Positions 41,915 through 51,264 of a stretch of DNA of 64,000 nt are shown in pieces. Each line of letters opens with the position of its first letter. Position 1 is the stretch's first letter. Location: contig JBIQHF010000006.1 of NCBI GenBank assembly GCA_044508675.1, forward strand, positions 62,001 through 126,000, given 5' to 3'. This stretch comes from Raineyella sp044508675 (GTDB lineage: Bacteria > Actinomycetota > Actinomycetes > Propionibacteriales > Propionibacteriaceae). A program made the position numbers and the translations under genes. The notes beneath the pieces were generated by a model. It saw only the letters and a program-made list of their open reading frames with translations, was not told the DNA's origin and did no database searches.

Positions 41915-43306
41915 TCAGAGGGCCGCGATGATGTCCTGGACCCGTTCCTTCGCATCGCCGAAGAGCATTTCGGTGTTGTCGCGGAAGAACAGCGGGTTCT
42001 GCACGCCGGCATAGCCCGGGTTCATCGAGCGCTTGAACACCACGACCCGGTCGGCGTTCCAGACCTGCAGCACCGGCATGCCCGCGATCGGGGAGTCCGG
42101 CTCCTCCAGGGCCGCCGGGTTGACGGTGTCGTTGGCGCCGATCACCAGCACCACCGAGGTGTCGGCGAAGTCGTCGTTGATCTCGTCCATCTCCAGCACG
42201 ATGTCGTACGGCACCTTGGCCTCGGCCAGGAGGACGTTCATGTGACCCGGCAGTCGGCCGGCGACGGGGTGGACACCGAAGCGTACGTCCACCCCGCGGT
42301 CCCGCAGCTTCTGGGTCAGGTCTGCCACCGCGTACTGGGCCTGCGCCACCGCCATGCCGTAGCCGGGGGTGATCACCACCGACGTCGCGGCGGCGAGCTG
42401 GCCGGCGACCTCGGCGGCGGTGGTCTCGTGGTAGTCGCCGTACTCGTGGGCCACGGTGCTGCCGGTGCTGGTGCCCTCGCCGAAGCCACCCAGGATCACC
42501 GAGATGAACGAGCGGTTCATCGCCTTGCACATCAGGTAGGACAGGATCGCACCGGAGGACCCGACGAGCGCGCCGGTGACGATCAGCAGGTCGTTGCCGA
42601 GCATGAACCCGGCCGCGGCCGCCGCCCAGCCGGAGTACGAGTTCAGCATCGACACGACGACGGGCATGTCGCCACCGCCGATCGAGGAGACCATGTGCCA
42701 CCCGAGCAGCAGCCCCAGACCGGTGATCACCAGCAGCGGCAGCAGGCCGGGCGCGACGACGAACCACACGGCCACCGCCACGGACAGCCCCAGCATCGTC
42801 AGGTTGATCCAGTTGCGCCCGGGGATCATCAATGGCTTGGACTTGACCCGTCCGCTCAGCTTGCCGTAGGCGATCAGCGATCCGGCGAGGGTGTAGGCGC
42901 CGATCAGGACTCCGACGGACACCTCGATCAGGTGGACGGCGCTCCGGTCGGTACCGACGTCGAGGAAGGAGCTGAACCCGACCAGCACCGCGGCCAGGCC
43001 GACGAACGAGTGCAGCAGGGCGATCAGCTGCGGCATGCCGGTCATCTGGACCGTACGGGCCCGCCAGATGCCGATCATCGCACCGATCAGCATGGCCGAG
43101 CCGATCAACAGGAGGGTGGCCAGCGCCCCGCGCGGTGCGGTGAGCACCGCCTGGGCGATGACGCCGCCGAGGGCGATGAACATGCCGAGCATGCCGAAGT
43201 TGTTGCCCATCCGGGCGGTCTCGTGTCGGGAGAGCCCGGCCAGGGCGAGGATGAACAGCACGGCCGCGACGATGTACCCGGCCTGTACCAGGGAGTCGAG
43301 GGTCAT
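41915..43306 (-). CDS. pntB: NAD(P) transhydrogenase subunit beta
   Basis: A 463-residue membrane protein. It couples hydride transfer from NADH to NADP+ to proton entry. The N-terminal half has about nine transmembrane helices; the C-terminal NADP-binding domain has VVITPGYGMAVAQAQYAV, FGVHPVAGRLPGHMNVLLAEA, and GANDTVNPAA. It lies four bases downstream of pntA, so the two genes are one operon. Confidence 0.95.
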   Translation of the reverse strand: MTLDSLVQAGYIVAAVLFILALAGLSRHETARMGNNFGMLGMFIALGGVIAQAVLTAPRGALATLLLIGSAMLIGAMIGIWRARTVQMTGMPQLIALLHSFVGLAAVLVGFSSFLDVGTDRSAVHLIEVSVGVLIGAYTLAGSLIAYGKLSGRVKSKPLMIPGRNWINLTMLGLSVAVAVWFVVAPGLLPLLVITGLGLLLGWHMVSSIGGGDMPVVVSMLNSYSGWAAAAAGFMLGNDLLIVTGALVGSSGAILSYLMCKAMNRSFISVILGGFGEGTSTGSTVAHEYGDYHETTAAEVAGQLAAATSVVITPGYGMAVAQAQYAVADLTQKLRDRGVDVRFGVHPVAGRLPGHMNVLLAEAKVPYDIVLEMDEINDDFADTSVVLVIGANDTVNPAALEEPDSPIAGMPVLQVWNADRVVVFKRSMNPGYAGVQNPLFFRDNTEMLFGDAKERVQDIIAAL

Positions 43307-43310
43307 CGGC

Positions 43311-44864
43311 TCAGCCCTTCCGGAACATGGCGAGCATCCGGTTGGTCACCAGGAAGCCACCGAAGACGTTGATGGAGGCGACCAGGATGGCGACCCAGGA
43401 GATGATCGTGACCGCGAGGTTCGTGCTGCCCACCTGCAGCAGGGCGCCGGCCATGATGATGCCGGAGATGGCGTTCGTCTCGGACATCAGGGGGGTGTGC
43501 AGGGCGTGGGAGACGTTGTTGATCACGTAGAAGCCGACGAAGATCGCCAGCATCAGCACCATCCAGTGCCCCAGCAGCGTCGGCGGCGAGAATCCGCCGA
43601 TCAGCAGGAACAGCACCAGTCCCAGTCCGGCAAGGACGCGGGCGCGGCTGCGCCGACGCCGGGCGACGACCTCCGGTGGCTCGGCCGGTCCACTGGGCTC
43701 CAGCGCGGCGGTCCGCTCTGCCGGGGCGACCGGTGCGGCCGATACCTGGACCGGCGGGGGCGGCCAGGTGACGGTGCCCCGGCGGGTGACGGTCATCGAA
43801 CGGATCACCTCGTCGTCGAAGTCGATGACGAATGCGCCGTCCTTGCCCGGGGTGGTGAGCTTGAGCAGGTTCACCAGGTTGGTGCCGAACAGCTGGGAGG
43901 CCTGCCGCGGCTGGCGACCGGTCAGGTCGGTGTAGCCGATGATCGTGACGCCGTTGTCGCTGACGACCACCTCGTCGGGCCGGGTCAGCTCGGTGTTGCC
44001 GCCGGTGGACGCCGCCAGGTCCACGATCACGCTGCCGGGGCGCATGTCGGCGATCATCTCGGCGGTCAACAGGATCGGTGCTGGCCGGCCGCGGACCTGG
44101 GCGGTGGTGATCACGATGTCGGCGCGGCGGGACTCCTCGGCGTATATCCGTGCGGCGAGCTCGGCCTGGTCCGCGGTCATCTCCTTGGCGTAGCCGTCGG
44201 TCGAAGCCTCCTGGTCGGTCGCCCCGACCTCGACGAACTCCGCGCCCATCGACTCGATCTGCTCCCCGACCTCCGGGCGTACGTCGAACGCCCGCACCCG
44301 CGCTCCCATCGAGCCGGCCGCTCCGATCGCGGCCAGGCCGGCCACGCCGGCGCCGGCGACGAACACGTTCGCGGGATCCACCTTGCCGGCCGCGGTGACC
44401 AGGCCGGCGAACTGCCCGCCGTACGCCCCGGCCGCCTCGATCACCGCGCGGTAGCCCGCGATGTTGCCCATGGAGGACAGGACGTCCATCGACTGGGCCC
44501 GGGAGATCCGCGGGACCGCATCCAGGGACAGGGCGCTGATGCCGGCGGCGGCGTACGTCTCGGCCACCTCGGGGTGGACCGCGGGGGAGAGCATCGACAC
44601 CAGGACCGCACCAGGGCGCATCAGGGCGAGCTGCTCGGCGCTGGGCGGGTTCACGCTCAGCACCACGTCGGCACTCCACACCTGCCGGGCGTCCCCGATC
44701 CTGACCCCGGCTGCCCGGTACGCCGCATCCGGGTAGTCCGCGAGGACTCCGGCGCCCTGCTCCACCACCACGTCGTAGCCGAGTGCGACCAGCTGGGGAA
44801 CCGTGGTCGGTGTGGCCGCGACCCGGGTCTCGGGTGCGGACTCCTTCGGCACGCCTATCAGCAC
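43311..44864 (-). CDS. pntA: NAD(P) transhydrogenase subunit alpha (fused)
   Basis: A 517-residue protein with the NAD-binding domain (FVAGAGVAGLAAIGAAGSMG at about residues 167-186) and, after a Pro/Ala linker at about residues 365-405, the membrane part with four helices (GFYVINNVSHALHTPLMS). In many actinobacteria these are two genes (pntAA, pntAB); here they are one chain. GTG 44864 follows GAGGGGAG. -10-like TACGCT (complement of 44908-44913) is a candidate promoter; an inverted repeat ACTAC-ACAGC-GTAGT (44901-44915) overlaps it. Confidence 0.95.
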   Translation of the reverse strand: MLIGVPKESAPETRVAATPTTVPQLVALGYDVVVEQGAGVLADYPDAAYRAAGVRIGDARQVWSADVVLSVNPPSAEQLALMRPGAVLVSMLSPAVHPEVAETYAAAGISALSLDAVPRISRAQSMDVLSSMGNIAGYRAVIEAAGAYGGQFAGLVTAAGKVDPANVFVAGAGVAGLAAIGAAGSMGARVRAFDVRPEVGEQIESMGAEFVEVGATDQEASTDGYAKEMTADQAELAARIYAEESRRADIVITTAQVRGRPAPILLTAEMIADMRPGSVIVDLAASTGGNTELTRPDEVVVSDNGVTIIGYTDLTGRQPRQASQLFGTNLVNLLKLTTPGKDGAFVIDFDDEVIRSMTVTRRGTVTWPPPPVQVSAAPVAPAERTAALEPSGPAEPPEVVARRRRSRARVLAGLGLVLFLLIGGFSPPTLLGHWMVLMLAIFVGFYVINNVSHALHTPLMSETNAISGIIMAGALLQVGSTNLAVTIISWVAILVASINVFGGFLVTNRMLAMFRKG

Positions 44865-44900
44865 GATGCGCTCCCCTCGTTCGGCGACAACAACCTTTCG

Positions 44901-44915
44901 ACTACACAGCGTAGT
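44901..44915 (-). promoter_or_regulatory. pntAB promoter region with inverted repeat
   Basis: ACTAC-ACAGC-GTAGT overlaps the -10-like TACGCT on the minus strand. It may be the site of a repressor; none is adjacent. Confidence 0.35.
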
Positions 44916-45010
44916 GGGTTGGGTGGTCGGAGAACCAGCGGGCTGGTCGCAGTCGGTGTCCCGGCGTCCACCTCGGGTGACGGGGGGCGGACCGCACCTA
45001 TCGTGGGTCC

Positions 45011-45337
45011 ATGGGAAAGCTCGGAAACATTCGCCGTCCCGAGGACGTCAACTCTGCCCTCGTCGCGGCCAGTTCGATCCTCGCCGGCTACATCAGCGCT
45101 CGCGAGTCCGGTGTCCGTCCGGTCGGCACGCTGCCGCTGGTCGCCGGCGGCCTGTGGGCCGGCCGCACCTGGCTCGCCAAGGGCGGGCCGCTGACCGCCG
45201 CCGCACTGGGGGCCCTGTACGTGGGTGCCTTCGGCGCCTCCCACCCGCTGGCGAAGAAGATCGGTGCCTGGCCCAGCGTTGCCGTGGCGACCGGCGCGGT
45301 CGCGCTGGCCTCCTGGCTGGCGGTTGATCGGCGCTAG
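45011..45337 (+). CDS. Small membrane protein, unknown function
   Basis: A 108-residue protein with three or four hydrophobic segments (LVAASSILAGYISA, TAAALGALYVGAFG, SVAVATGAVALASWLAV). No family is recognised. -10 TATCGT (44999-45004) is six bases before ATG 45011, so it is a leaderless single gene. Its stop overlaps the msrA stop on the other strand by four bases. Confidence 0.7.
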   Translation: MGKLGNIRRPEDVNSALVAASSILAGYISARESGVRPVGTLPLVAGGLWAGRTWLAKGGPLTAAALGALYVGAFGASHPLAKKIGAWPSVAVATGAVALASWLAVDRR

Positions 45338-45993
45338 GCCTCGCAGCGCACTCCGGTGGAGTGGATCGGGCAGTAGCCGCCCGGGTTCCTGATCAAGTAC
45401 TGCTGGTGGTACTCCTCGGCGTACCAGAAGACCGGCTCGCCGGTCGCCTCGTCGATTCGGCTGATCTCGGTGGTCATCGCCCCGTAGCCCGCTTTGGCGT
45501 ACGCGTCGGCGTACGTGGCCAGAAGTCGGCGGGCCACATCTTCCTGCCCCGGCGTGGTGGGGAACAGCGCCGAGCGGTACTGGGTGCCCACGTCGTTGCC
45601 CTGCCGGTACCCCTGGGTCGGGTCGTGGGCCTCGAAGAACTGCCGGACCAGTGACTCGTACGTCACCTGCTGGGGGTCGTAGCAGACCCGTACGGTCTCG
45701 GCATGACCGGTGCGGCCCGTGCACACCTCGTCGTACGTCGGGTTGGGCGTGTAGCCGCCCTGGTAGCCGACGGCCGTGTTGGTGACACCCGCGGTGTTCC
45801 AGAACATCTTCTCCTCGCCCCAGAAGCAGCCCAGGGCGAAGTAGGCGACGTCCGAGCCGACCGGGGTCGCATCAGAGCGGATGCCGAAGACCAGGTGCAG
45901 GGGTGCTGGGGTGGGCAGGACCCGCTGCGACCGCCCGGGGAGGGCCCGGTCGGGGGTCACCATCGTGGGCGTGAGGCGCTGGAAGAACGACAT
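45334..45993 (-). CDS. msrA: Peptide methionine sulfoxide reductase MsrA
   Basis: A 219-residue enzyme. It reduces methionine-S-sulfoxide in oxidised proteins. The catalytic GCFWGEE has Cys56; VGYQGGYTPNPTYDEVCTGRTGHAE and EYHQQYL are also present, with Cys near the C-terminus as resolving residue (CPIHSTGVRC). An N-terminal extension of about 45 residues precedes the fold, as in actinobacterial MsrA. -10 TACGCT (complement of 46000-46005) is six bases before ATG 45993. Confidence 0.95.
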   Translation of the reverse strand: MSFFQRLTPTMVTPDRALPGRSQRVLPTPAPLHLVFGIRSDATPVGSDVAYFALGCFWGEEKMFWNTAGVTNTAVGYQGGYTPNPTYDEVCTGRTGHAETVRVCYDPQQVTYESLVRQFFEAHDPTQGYRQGNDVGTQYRSALFPTTPGQEDVARRLLATYADAYAKAGYGAMTTEISRIDEATGEPVFWYAEEYHQQYLIRNPGGYCPIHSTGVRCEA

Positions 45994-46071
45994 GCACCGA
46001 GCGTACGTCCGGGCCCGGTCCCGGACCAGAGCGGGCAGACCCCGTGACCGACCCGCGGTCGAGGTGGCGCT

Positions 46072-46758
46072 TCACCGGGCGTGGGTCAGGTCCCAGTCGA
46101 TCGGTTCGGCACCCTGGGCCACCAGGGCCGCATTGGCACGGCTGAACGGGTGCGACCCGAAGAAGCCGCTGCGGGCACTGAGGGGCGAGGGGTGCGCGCT
46201 CTCGATCACCGGGACCGGGGCGAGCATCGGGGCGAGGTTGCGGGCGTCGCGGCCCCACAGCAGCGCCACCAAGGGACCGCCGCGCTGGGCGAGGGCGCGG
46301 ATCGCCACCTCGGTGACCTCCTCCCAGCCCTTCCCGCGGTGCGAGCCCGGTTTGCCGGGCTGGACGGTCAGGCAGCGGTTCAGCAGCAGCACGCCCTGCT
46401 CGAACCAGCCGGTCAGGTCACCGTTGGGTGCCGGGGGGATGCCGAGGTCGGACTGCAGCTCGGCGTAGATGTTGCGCAGGCTGGCCGGCAGCGGGGTCAC
46501 CTCGGGGGCCACGGAGAAGCTCAGCCCGACCGGGTGGCCCGGCGTCGGGTACGGATCCTGGCCCACCACCAGCACCCGGACGTCCGCCATCGGCCGGGTG
46601 AAGGCCCGCAGCACCTTGTCTCCGGCCGGGAGGTAATCGCGGCCGGCGGCGATCTCGGCCCGCAGGAAGTCGCCCATCCGGGCCACCACGGGGGCGACCG
46701 GCTCGAGCGCCTCGGCCCAGTCCGGGGCGATCAGTTCTTGCAGGGGGTAGCGGGTCAT
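46072..46758 (-). CDS. ung: Uracil-DNA glycosylase
   Basis: A 228-residue family-1 UDG. It removes uracil from DNA. The water-activating loop VLVVGQDPYPTPGH contains Asp68, and the leucine loop SAHPSPLSARSGFFGS is at the C-terminal end. Its start overlaps the stop of the upstream MFS gene by four bases (ATGA), so the two are co-transcribed. Confidence 0.96.
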   Translation of the reverse strand: MTRYPLQELIAPDWAEALEPVAPVVARMGDFLRAEIAAGRDYLPAGDKVLRAFTRPMADVRVLVVGQDPYPTPGHPVGLSFSVAPEVTPLPASLRNIYAELQSDLGIPPAPNGDLTGWFEQGVLLLNRCLTVQPGKPGSHRGKGWEEVTEVAIRALAQRGGPLVALLWGRDARNLAPMLAPVPVIESAHPSPLSARSGFFGSHPFSRANAALVAQGAEPIDWDLTHAR

Positions 46759-47990
46759 GCCGTGGCCTCCTCGGGCTCGCCCCGGCGGGTGCGGGGCATC
46801 CGTACGGACGCCAGCGCAGCCAGGGCCATCAATAGGGTTCCGGTCAGGAAGGCGCCGGAGATGCTCAACTGGTCGGCGAGGGCGCCGGCCACCAACGGGC
46901 CGAGGATCTGCCCGGCGTCCCCGGCCATGGAGAAGGCCGCCACCGGGTTGCCGGACCGGGGCCCGGCGACGTCGCCGACGGTGGCGGCCGGGGCGGTGCC
47001 CATCAGTGAGACCCCGAGGGCGTTGCCGGACAGGGCGACGATCAGGACCCAGATGTTCGGGGAGAAGGCGACGCCGACCATCGCCACCGCGCAGATCAGG
47101 CTGCCGGCGATCATCGCCGGGCGCCGCCCGACCCGGTCGACGAACCGGCCGGCCGGCTGGATGGCCACGGTCTGCACCACCGAGGCGATCGCCATCGCCG
47201 CCCCGGTCCAGACCGGGGTGCGGTGCAACACCTCCACCACCAGGACCGGCAGTAGGGAGGACCGGATGCCCATCGAGCTCCAGCCGTTGGCGAAGTTGCA
47301 GGCCAGCGCCGCCTGGTAGCGGACATCGGCCAGCACCTGGCGGAACGGCCGATGGGGGGTGGCCTCGGCCGGGTTCCCGTTGGGGTCGCCAGCGGCCGTA
47401 CGGCCATGGCCGCGCAGCATGACCAGCCCGACCAGGGCGGCGGCCACCAGCGTGACGGCGTAGAAGAAGAAGGGTGCCCGGATGGAGATGGCCGCGAGCA
47501 GCCCGCCGACCGCCGGACCGGCCATGTTGCCGATCAGGAACCCGGTCTGGAAGGTGCCGGTGGCCCGGCCACGCTGCTGCGGCACGGTCGAGTGGATCAG
47601 CAGCGTCATCGCCGAGACGCTGAACATGGACGAGCCGATCCCGCCGGCGGCCCGGAACAGCAGCAGCTGTTCGTACGACTGGGCCAGGCCCATCGCGGCA
47701 CTGGAGGCCGCCACGATCAGCACCCCGGTGACCAGGATCGTACGCTCCCCGGCGCGGTCGATCATCCGCCCGGTGAACGGGCTGGTGGCCAGCCGCATCA
47801 GGGCGAAGGAGGAGACCACCAGACCGGTCTCCAGCTGGCCGACGTCGAACGATCGGGCGAAGACCGGCAGTACTGGCACGACCACGCCGAACCCGACCGC
47901 CACGAAGAAGGCGATCACGCCCAGCACGTAGACCGCAGTGGGCAGCCTGTCCGCGGACCGGCCGCCTCCGGGCAGGGGGAGTGGGCTCAC
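46755..47990 (-). CDS. MFS transporter
   Basis: A 411-residue protein with 12 hydrophobic helices. Motif-A-like TGRMIDRAGERTILVTG and GRFVDRVGRRPAMIAGS follow helices 2 and 8, as in drug-efflux MFS members. GTG 47990 was chosen because -10 TAGAGT (complement of 47998-48003) lies seven bases before it; longer frames upstream are not supported. It shares an operon with ung. The substrate is unknown. Confidence 0.85.
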   Translation of the reverse strand: MSPLPLPGGGRSADRLPTAVYVLGVIAFFVAVGFGVVVPVLPVFARSFDVGQLETGLVVSSFALMRLATSPFTGRMIDRAGERTILVTGVLIVAASSAAMGLAQSYEQLLLFRAAGGIGSSMFSVSAMTLLIHSTVPQQRGRATGTFQTGFLIGNMAGPAVGGLLAAISIRAPFFFYAVTLVAAALVGLVMLRGHGRTAAGDPNGNPAEATPHRPFRQVLADVRYQAALACNFANGWSSMGIRSSLLPVLVVEVLHRTPVWTGAAMAIASVVQTVAIQPAGRFVDRVGRRPAMIAGSLICAVAMVGVAFSPNIWVLIVALSGNALGVSLMGTAPAATVGDVAGPRSGNPVAAFSMAGDAGQILGPLVAGALADQLSISGAFLTGTLLMALAALASVRMPRTRRGEPEEATA

Positions 47991-48068
47991 CACTCGCACT
48001 CTAGTGGGTCGCCCCGAGGGGGGTCGGGACGGCGCCGCGCGGCAGACCGGCCCGGTCCGGTGCTGCGC

Positions 48069-48074
48069 TAGTAT
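48069..48074 (+). promoter_or_regulatory. -10 element before AI-2E transporter gene
   Basis: TAGTAT at 48069-48074, expected start near 48081, leader of about 27 bases. Confidence 0.45.
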
Positions 48075-48107
48075 GAACCGGGTTCGCCGGCCGATCGAGA
48101 TGGGGTC

Positions 48108-49451
48108 ATGGAGATGGAACCGGACGCTGGGCAAGCAGAAGAGAAGCTGGACCGACTGGCTCCCGCGGCGGGGTCGGTCCCGGTCGGCATCAGGATCGCT
48201 GCCGCCTGGATCTGGCGCCTGCTGCTGATCGGCGTCGCCATCGTGGCCATCGGCTACGTGATGCAGTACTTCTCCGGCCTCACCATCCCCTTGGCGGTGG
48301 CGGTGCTGCTCGCCGCCCTCCTGACCCCGCCGAAGGCCTGGCTGGTCCGCCGCGGCATGCCGAAGGCGCTGGCGAGCGCCCTTACCCTGGTGGTCGGGCT
48401 GCTGCTGGTGCTGGGAGTCTTCACCGCCATCATCGCCCAGATCGTTTCCCAGGGCCCGACCCTGGCCTCCTCCACCCAAGCCGGTGTGCTCCAACTGATC
48501 GACTGGCTCAGCGAGGGCCCGTTCCAGCTGGCCCCCGAGCAGGTCCAGACGGGCTGGAACGACGTCACCCGCCAGATCCCCCAGAAGCTGCAGGACTGGT
48601 CCGGCCAGATCGCCGGCGTGGCCGCGGGGCTGGGATCGTCGGTCGTCGCGTTCTTCGCCGGTACGTTCACCGCGCTGTTCGCCCTGTTCTTCTTCCTCTA
48701 CAACGGTCGGGTGCTGTGGTCGGCCACCCTACGGGTCGTGCCGGCCCGGGCCCGTGCGGCGATCGACCGGGGTGTGACCATCGGCTGGAAGTCCCTGATG
48801 GACTACGTGCGTACGATTATCGTCGTCGCCGCCGTTGATGCGCTCGGGGTCCTGATCGGTGCCCTCGTCCTGCAGATCCCATTGGCAGGGGCGATCGCCG
48901 CCCTGACCTTCGTCGGTGCATTCGTCCCGATCGTGGGTGCGTTCGTGGCGGGAGCGATCGGCGTGCTGATCGCCCTGGTCGCCAAGGGCTGGGTGGCCGC
49001 CCTGATCCTGCTCGGCGTCGTGGTGCTGGTCCAGCAGATCGAGGGGAACGTGCTGCAGCCGTTCCTGATGGGCAAGGCCGTCTCGCTGCACCCCTTGGCC
49101 ATCCTGCTCGGCATCAGCCTCGGCGTCACGCTCGGCGGCATCGCCGGGGCGGTGGTCGCGGTGCCGATCCTGGCCTTCTTGAAGTCGTCCATCGAGTCCC
49201 TCACGCGCCGCGAGTGGCTGGCGCTGGCCCCCGCCCCTGACCTGCACATGAGCCGAGACGACATCGTGGCCAGCAATACGATGGGCGGCGGGACCGCCGC
49301 CACCCTGGCGCTGCAGCTGGACCGGACGAACCGCACCACCGCTGACGTGCTGGTCCTGCGTGTCTCGCCGGTCCCCACCGAGGACCCCGATGACGGGGGC
49401 GATCCGGATCGTGGCGGGTCGCGACGAGGCGATTCGCCGGACCCTGACTGA
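48108..49451 (+). CDS. AI-2E family transporter
   Basis: A 447-residue membrane protein. Eight helices in the usual AI-2E exporter (PerM) pattern: AAWIWRLLLIGVAIVAIG at the N-terminus, ALFALFFFLYNGRVLW, ALTFVGAFVPIVGAFVAG and QQIEGNVLQPFLMGKAVSLH, the family signature. Members are proposed exporters of small molecules or sodium/proton antiporters. The acidic C-terminal tail of about 75 residues is extra. Confidence 0.88.
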   Translation: MEMEPDAGQAEEKLDRLAPAAGSVPVGIRIAAAWIWRLLLIGVAIVAIGYVMQYFSGLTIPLAVAVLLAALLTPPKAWLVRRGMPKALASALTLVVGLLLVLGVFTAIIAQIVSQGPTLASSTQAGVLQLIDWLSEGPFQLAPEQVQTGWNDVTRQIPQKLQDWSGQIAGVAAGLGSSVVAFFAGTFTALFALFFFLYNGRVLWSATLRVVPARARAAIDRGVTIGWKSLMDYVRTIIVVAAVDALGVLIGALVLQIPLAGAIAALTFVGAFVPIVGAFVAGAIGVLIALVAKGWVAALILLGVVVLVQQIEGNVLQPFLMGKAVSLHPLAILLGISLGVTLGGIAGAVVAVPILAFLKSSIESLTRREWLALAPAPDLHMSRDDIVASNTMGGGTAATLALQLDRTNRTTADVLVLRVSPVPTEDPDDGGDPDRGGSRRGDSPDPD

Positions 49452-49509
49452 CCCCCCAAATGCCGGGGCCGGGGTGGGGATCGGACCGGGCCGCTCCTAT
49501 CGTTGAGCT

Positions 49510-50586
49510 ATGGACACGCCTGACCTGAGTCGGATTCTTGCCGACCTCGCTGCCGGCCGGATCGATGCCGCGGAGGCCGGCCGCCTGATCGAGGAGTTGC
49601 AGGGTCGTACGCCACCCGAGCCGGACTCGGTGGGGGACGCGACCGCTGCGCAGGGGGAGGCGACAGCGGGGTCCCAGGAGCCGTCAGCCGACCAGACCTC
49701 CGACGACCGACCCCATGACGAGCAACACCCGACCGGCCCCTCCAGTTCGGAGACCTGGTCGCAGACCTCCGGTGCCGCCCAGGCCGCCGGGGACGTGCTG
49801 CGCGACGTCTTCCGCAGCGCACGCCAGGCCGCCACGAAGGCCGCCGATGCCGCGGCCGGCTATGCGCGCGAGCGTGAGACCCACGGGACCGAGCAGCAAC
49901 CCCACGGCGGTGGCGCCGCCACCGGCCGGGCGGCCGGCAGCGCCGAGCGGGTCAGCGTCCGGGTGACCGGGCGGCGGGTCCGCATCGTGGTCGACTCCTC
50001 GGTCAACAGCTGCCACGTCACCGGCGAACACGTCCTGCGCCGCAACGGCGACCTGATCGAGGTCAGCGCCGAGGGTGACTTCCGTCCGCACCTGAGCGGG
50101 ATCAAGCTGCCGAACCCCCTGAACTTCGAGGGTCTGCGCCGGGGCCGCGGCAACGAACTCCTGATCCGGATGAACCCGTCGCTGGCCCTCGACGTCGAGG
50201 TGACGGCCGGTAGCCTGCAGGTGTCCAACGTGGCGCACCTGGGCCGGGTCCGGGTGACCGGCGGTGGCGCCTCGATCATCGGCTTCGAGGAGGTCGAGGA
50301 CGCGCTGTTGCAGGCAGCGATCGTGCAGATGGCTGGCCGGGTCCAGACCGGCCGCTCCCGGATCCGGGTCGAGTCCGGCCAACTGTCCCTGAAGCTGGAC
50401 GACGACTCCAACGTGACCGTGGTCGCAGCGTCGCACATCGGGCGCGTCACCTGGTCGGGACGGCACACCGGGGCCGGGGACCAGGTGGTGATGGGCAACG
50501 GGTCGGCGCGACTCGACGTGACCGCGGTGATGGGCCACGCCGGGGTCCAGGTCGGCACCCCGGTGGGGGAGTCGTCGACGAACTGA
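49510..50586 (+). CDS. DUF4097-like beta-repeat protein (uncertain)
   Basis: A 358-residue protein. The first 30 residues (LSRILADLAAGRIDAAEAGRL) resemble the N-terminal helical piece of YvlB-like proteins. An Asp/Ser/Gln-rich linker follows to about residue 145, then a beta-strand repeat region (VSVRVTGRRVRIVVDSS, LDVEVTAGSLQVSNV, SRIRVESGQLSLKL) of the DUF4097 type. Neither signal peptide nor membrane helix is seen, so it is probably cytoplasmic. -10 TATCGT (49498-49503) is six bases before ATG. Confidence 0.6.
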   Translation: MDTPDLSRILADLAAGRIDAAEAGRLIEELQGRTPPEPDSVGDATAAQGEATAGSQEPSADQTSDDRPHDEQHPTGPSSSETWSQTSGAAQAAGDVLRDVFRSARQAATKAADAAAGYARERETHGTEQQPHGGGAATGRAAGSAERVSVRVTGRRVRIVVDSSVNSCHVTGEHVLRRNGDLIEVSAEGDFRPHLSGIKLPNPLNFEGLRRGRGNELLIRMNPSLALDVEVTAGSLQVSNVAHLGRVRVTGGGASIIGFEEVEDALLQAAIVQMAGRVQTGRSRIRVESGQLSLKLDDDSNVTVVAASHIGRVTWSGRHTGAGDQVVMGNGSARLDVTAVMGHAGVQVGTPVGESSTN

Positions 50587-50632
50587 CCGCCGCCGGGAGG
50601 CGGGACGGCAAGGAAGAATTGCGCGACTGAAG

Positions 50633-50662
50633 AACGGCCGGGTCCCTGGGGACCCGGCCGTT
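50633..50662. terminator. Bidirectional terminator
   Basis: AACGGCCGGGTCC and GGACCCGGCCGTT form a perfect 13-pair stem with loop CTGG between two convergent genes. Confidence 0.85.
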
Positions 50663-50698
50663 GACTGGTTCGGGGGTTGGTCGCCCCCTCCTCAGGTG

Positions 50699-51202
50699 TC
50701 AGTGCGCACTGATGTCGAGCACGGAAACGCTGATCGTGGCGCCGGTGGGGGCCTCGTACGACACGGTGTCGCCGACCCGGGCCCCGAGCACGGCCTGGCC
50801 GAGCGGCGACTGCGGGCTGTACACCTCGATATCAGCCAGGGAGTCATCGAGTTGGGCGTTCTCCCGCGAGCCGAGGAAGAACGCCTCGGTGTCGTCCTTG
50901 TCGCCGTCCCAAGCGATGGTGACCACGGTCCCGACAGCCACGACATCGGTGTCGGCCGGGGCCTCGCCGACCTCGGCGACGCGCAGGGTGTGCTCGATCA
51001 CCGTGATCTTCGCCTCCTGTTGCCCCTGCTCCTCGCGGGCCGCATGGTAGCCGGCGTTCTCGGAGAGGTCACCCTCATCGCGGGCCTGGGCGATCTTCTT
51101 CGAGATCGCGTCGCGATTGGCCTTGAGGGCCTCCAGCTCCTGAGCGAGCTTGTCATAGGCCGCCCGGGTCAGGAAGACGGTGTCGGTAACGTTCTCTGCC
51201 AT
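50699..51202 (-). CDS. greA: Transcription elongation factor GreA
   Basis: A 167-residue protein. It stimulates RNA cleavage by backtracked RNA polymerase. The N-terminal coiled coil has the tip acids in ARDEGDLSENAGYHAAREEQ, and the C-terminal FKBP-like domain has SPQSPLGQAVLGARVGDTV. -10 TAGACT (complement of 51209-51214) is six bases before ATG 51202, giving a leaderless start. It is followed upstream by the DUF4307 gene, the normal actinobacterial pairing. Confidence 0.96.
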   Translation of the reverse strand: MAENVTDTVFLTRAAYDKLAQELEALKANRDAISKKIAQARDEGDLSENAGYHAAREEQGQQEAKITVIEHTLRVAEVGEAPADTDVVAVGTVVTIAWDGDKDDTEAFFLGSRENAQLDDSLADIEVYSPQSPLGQAVLGARVGDTVSYEAPTGATISVSVLDISAH

Positions 51203-51264
51203 TGACGCAGTCTAGCCCACCACTCAAGCCTCGCCCTCTGGGCGAGGTACACCGCGCGTTCCCG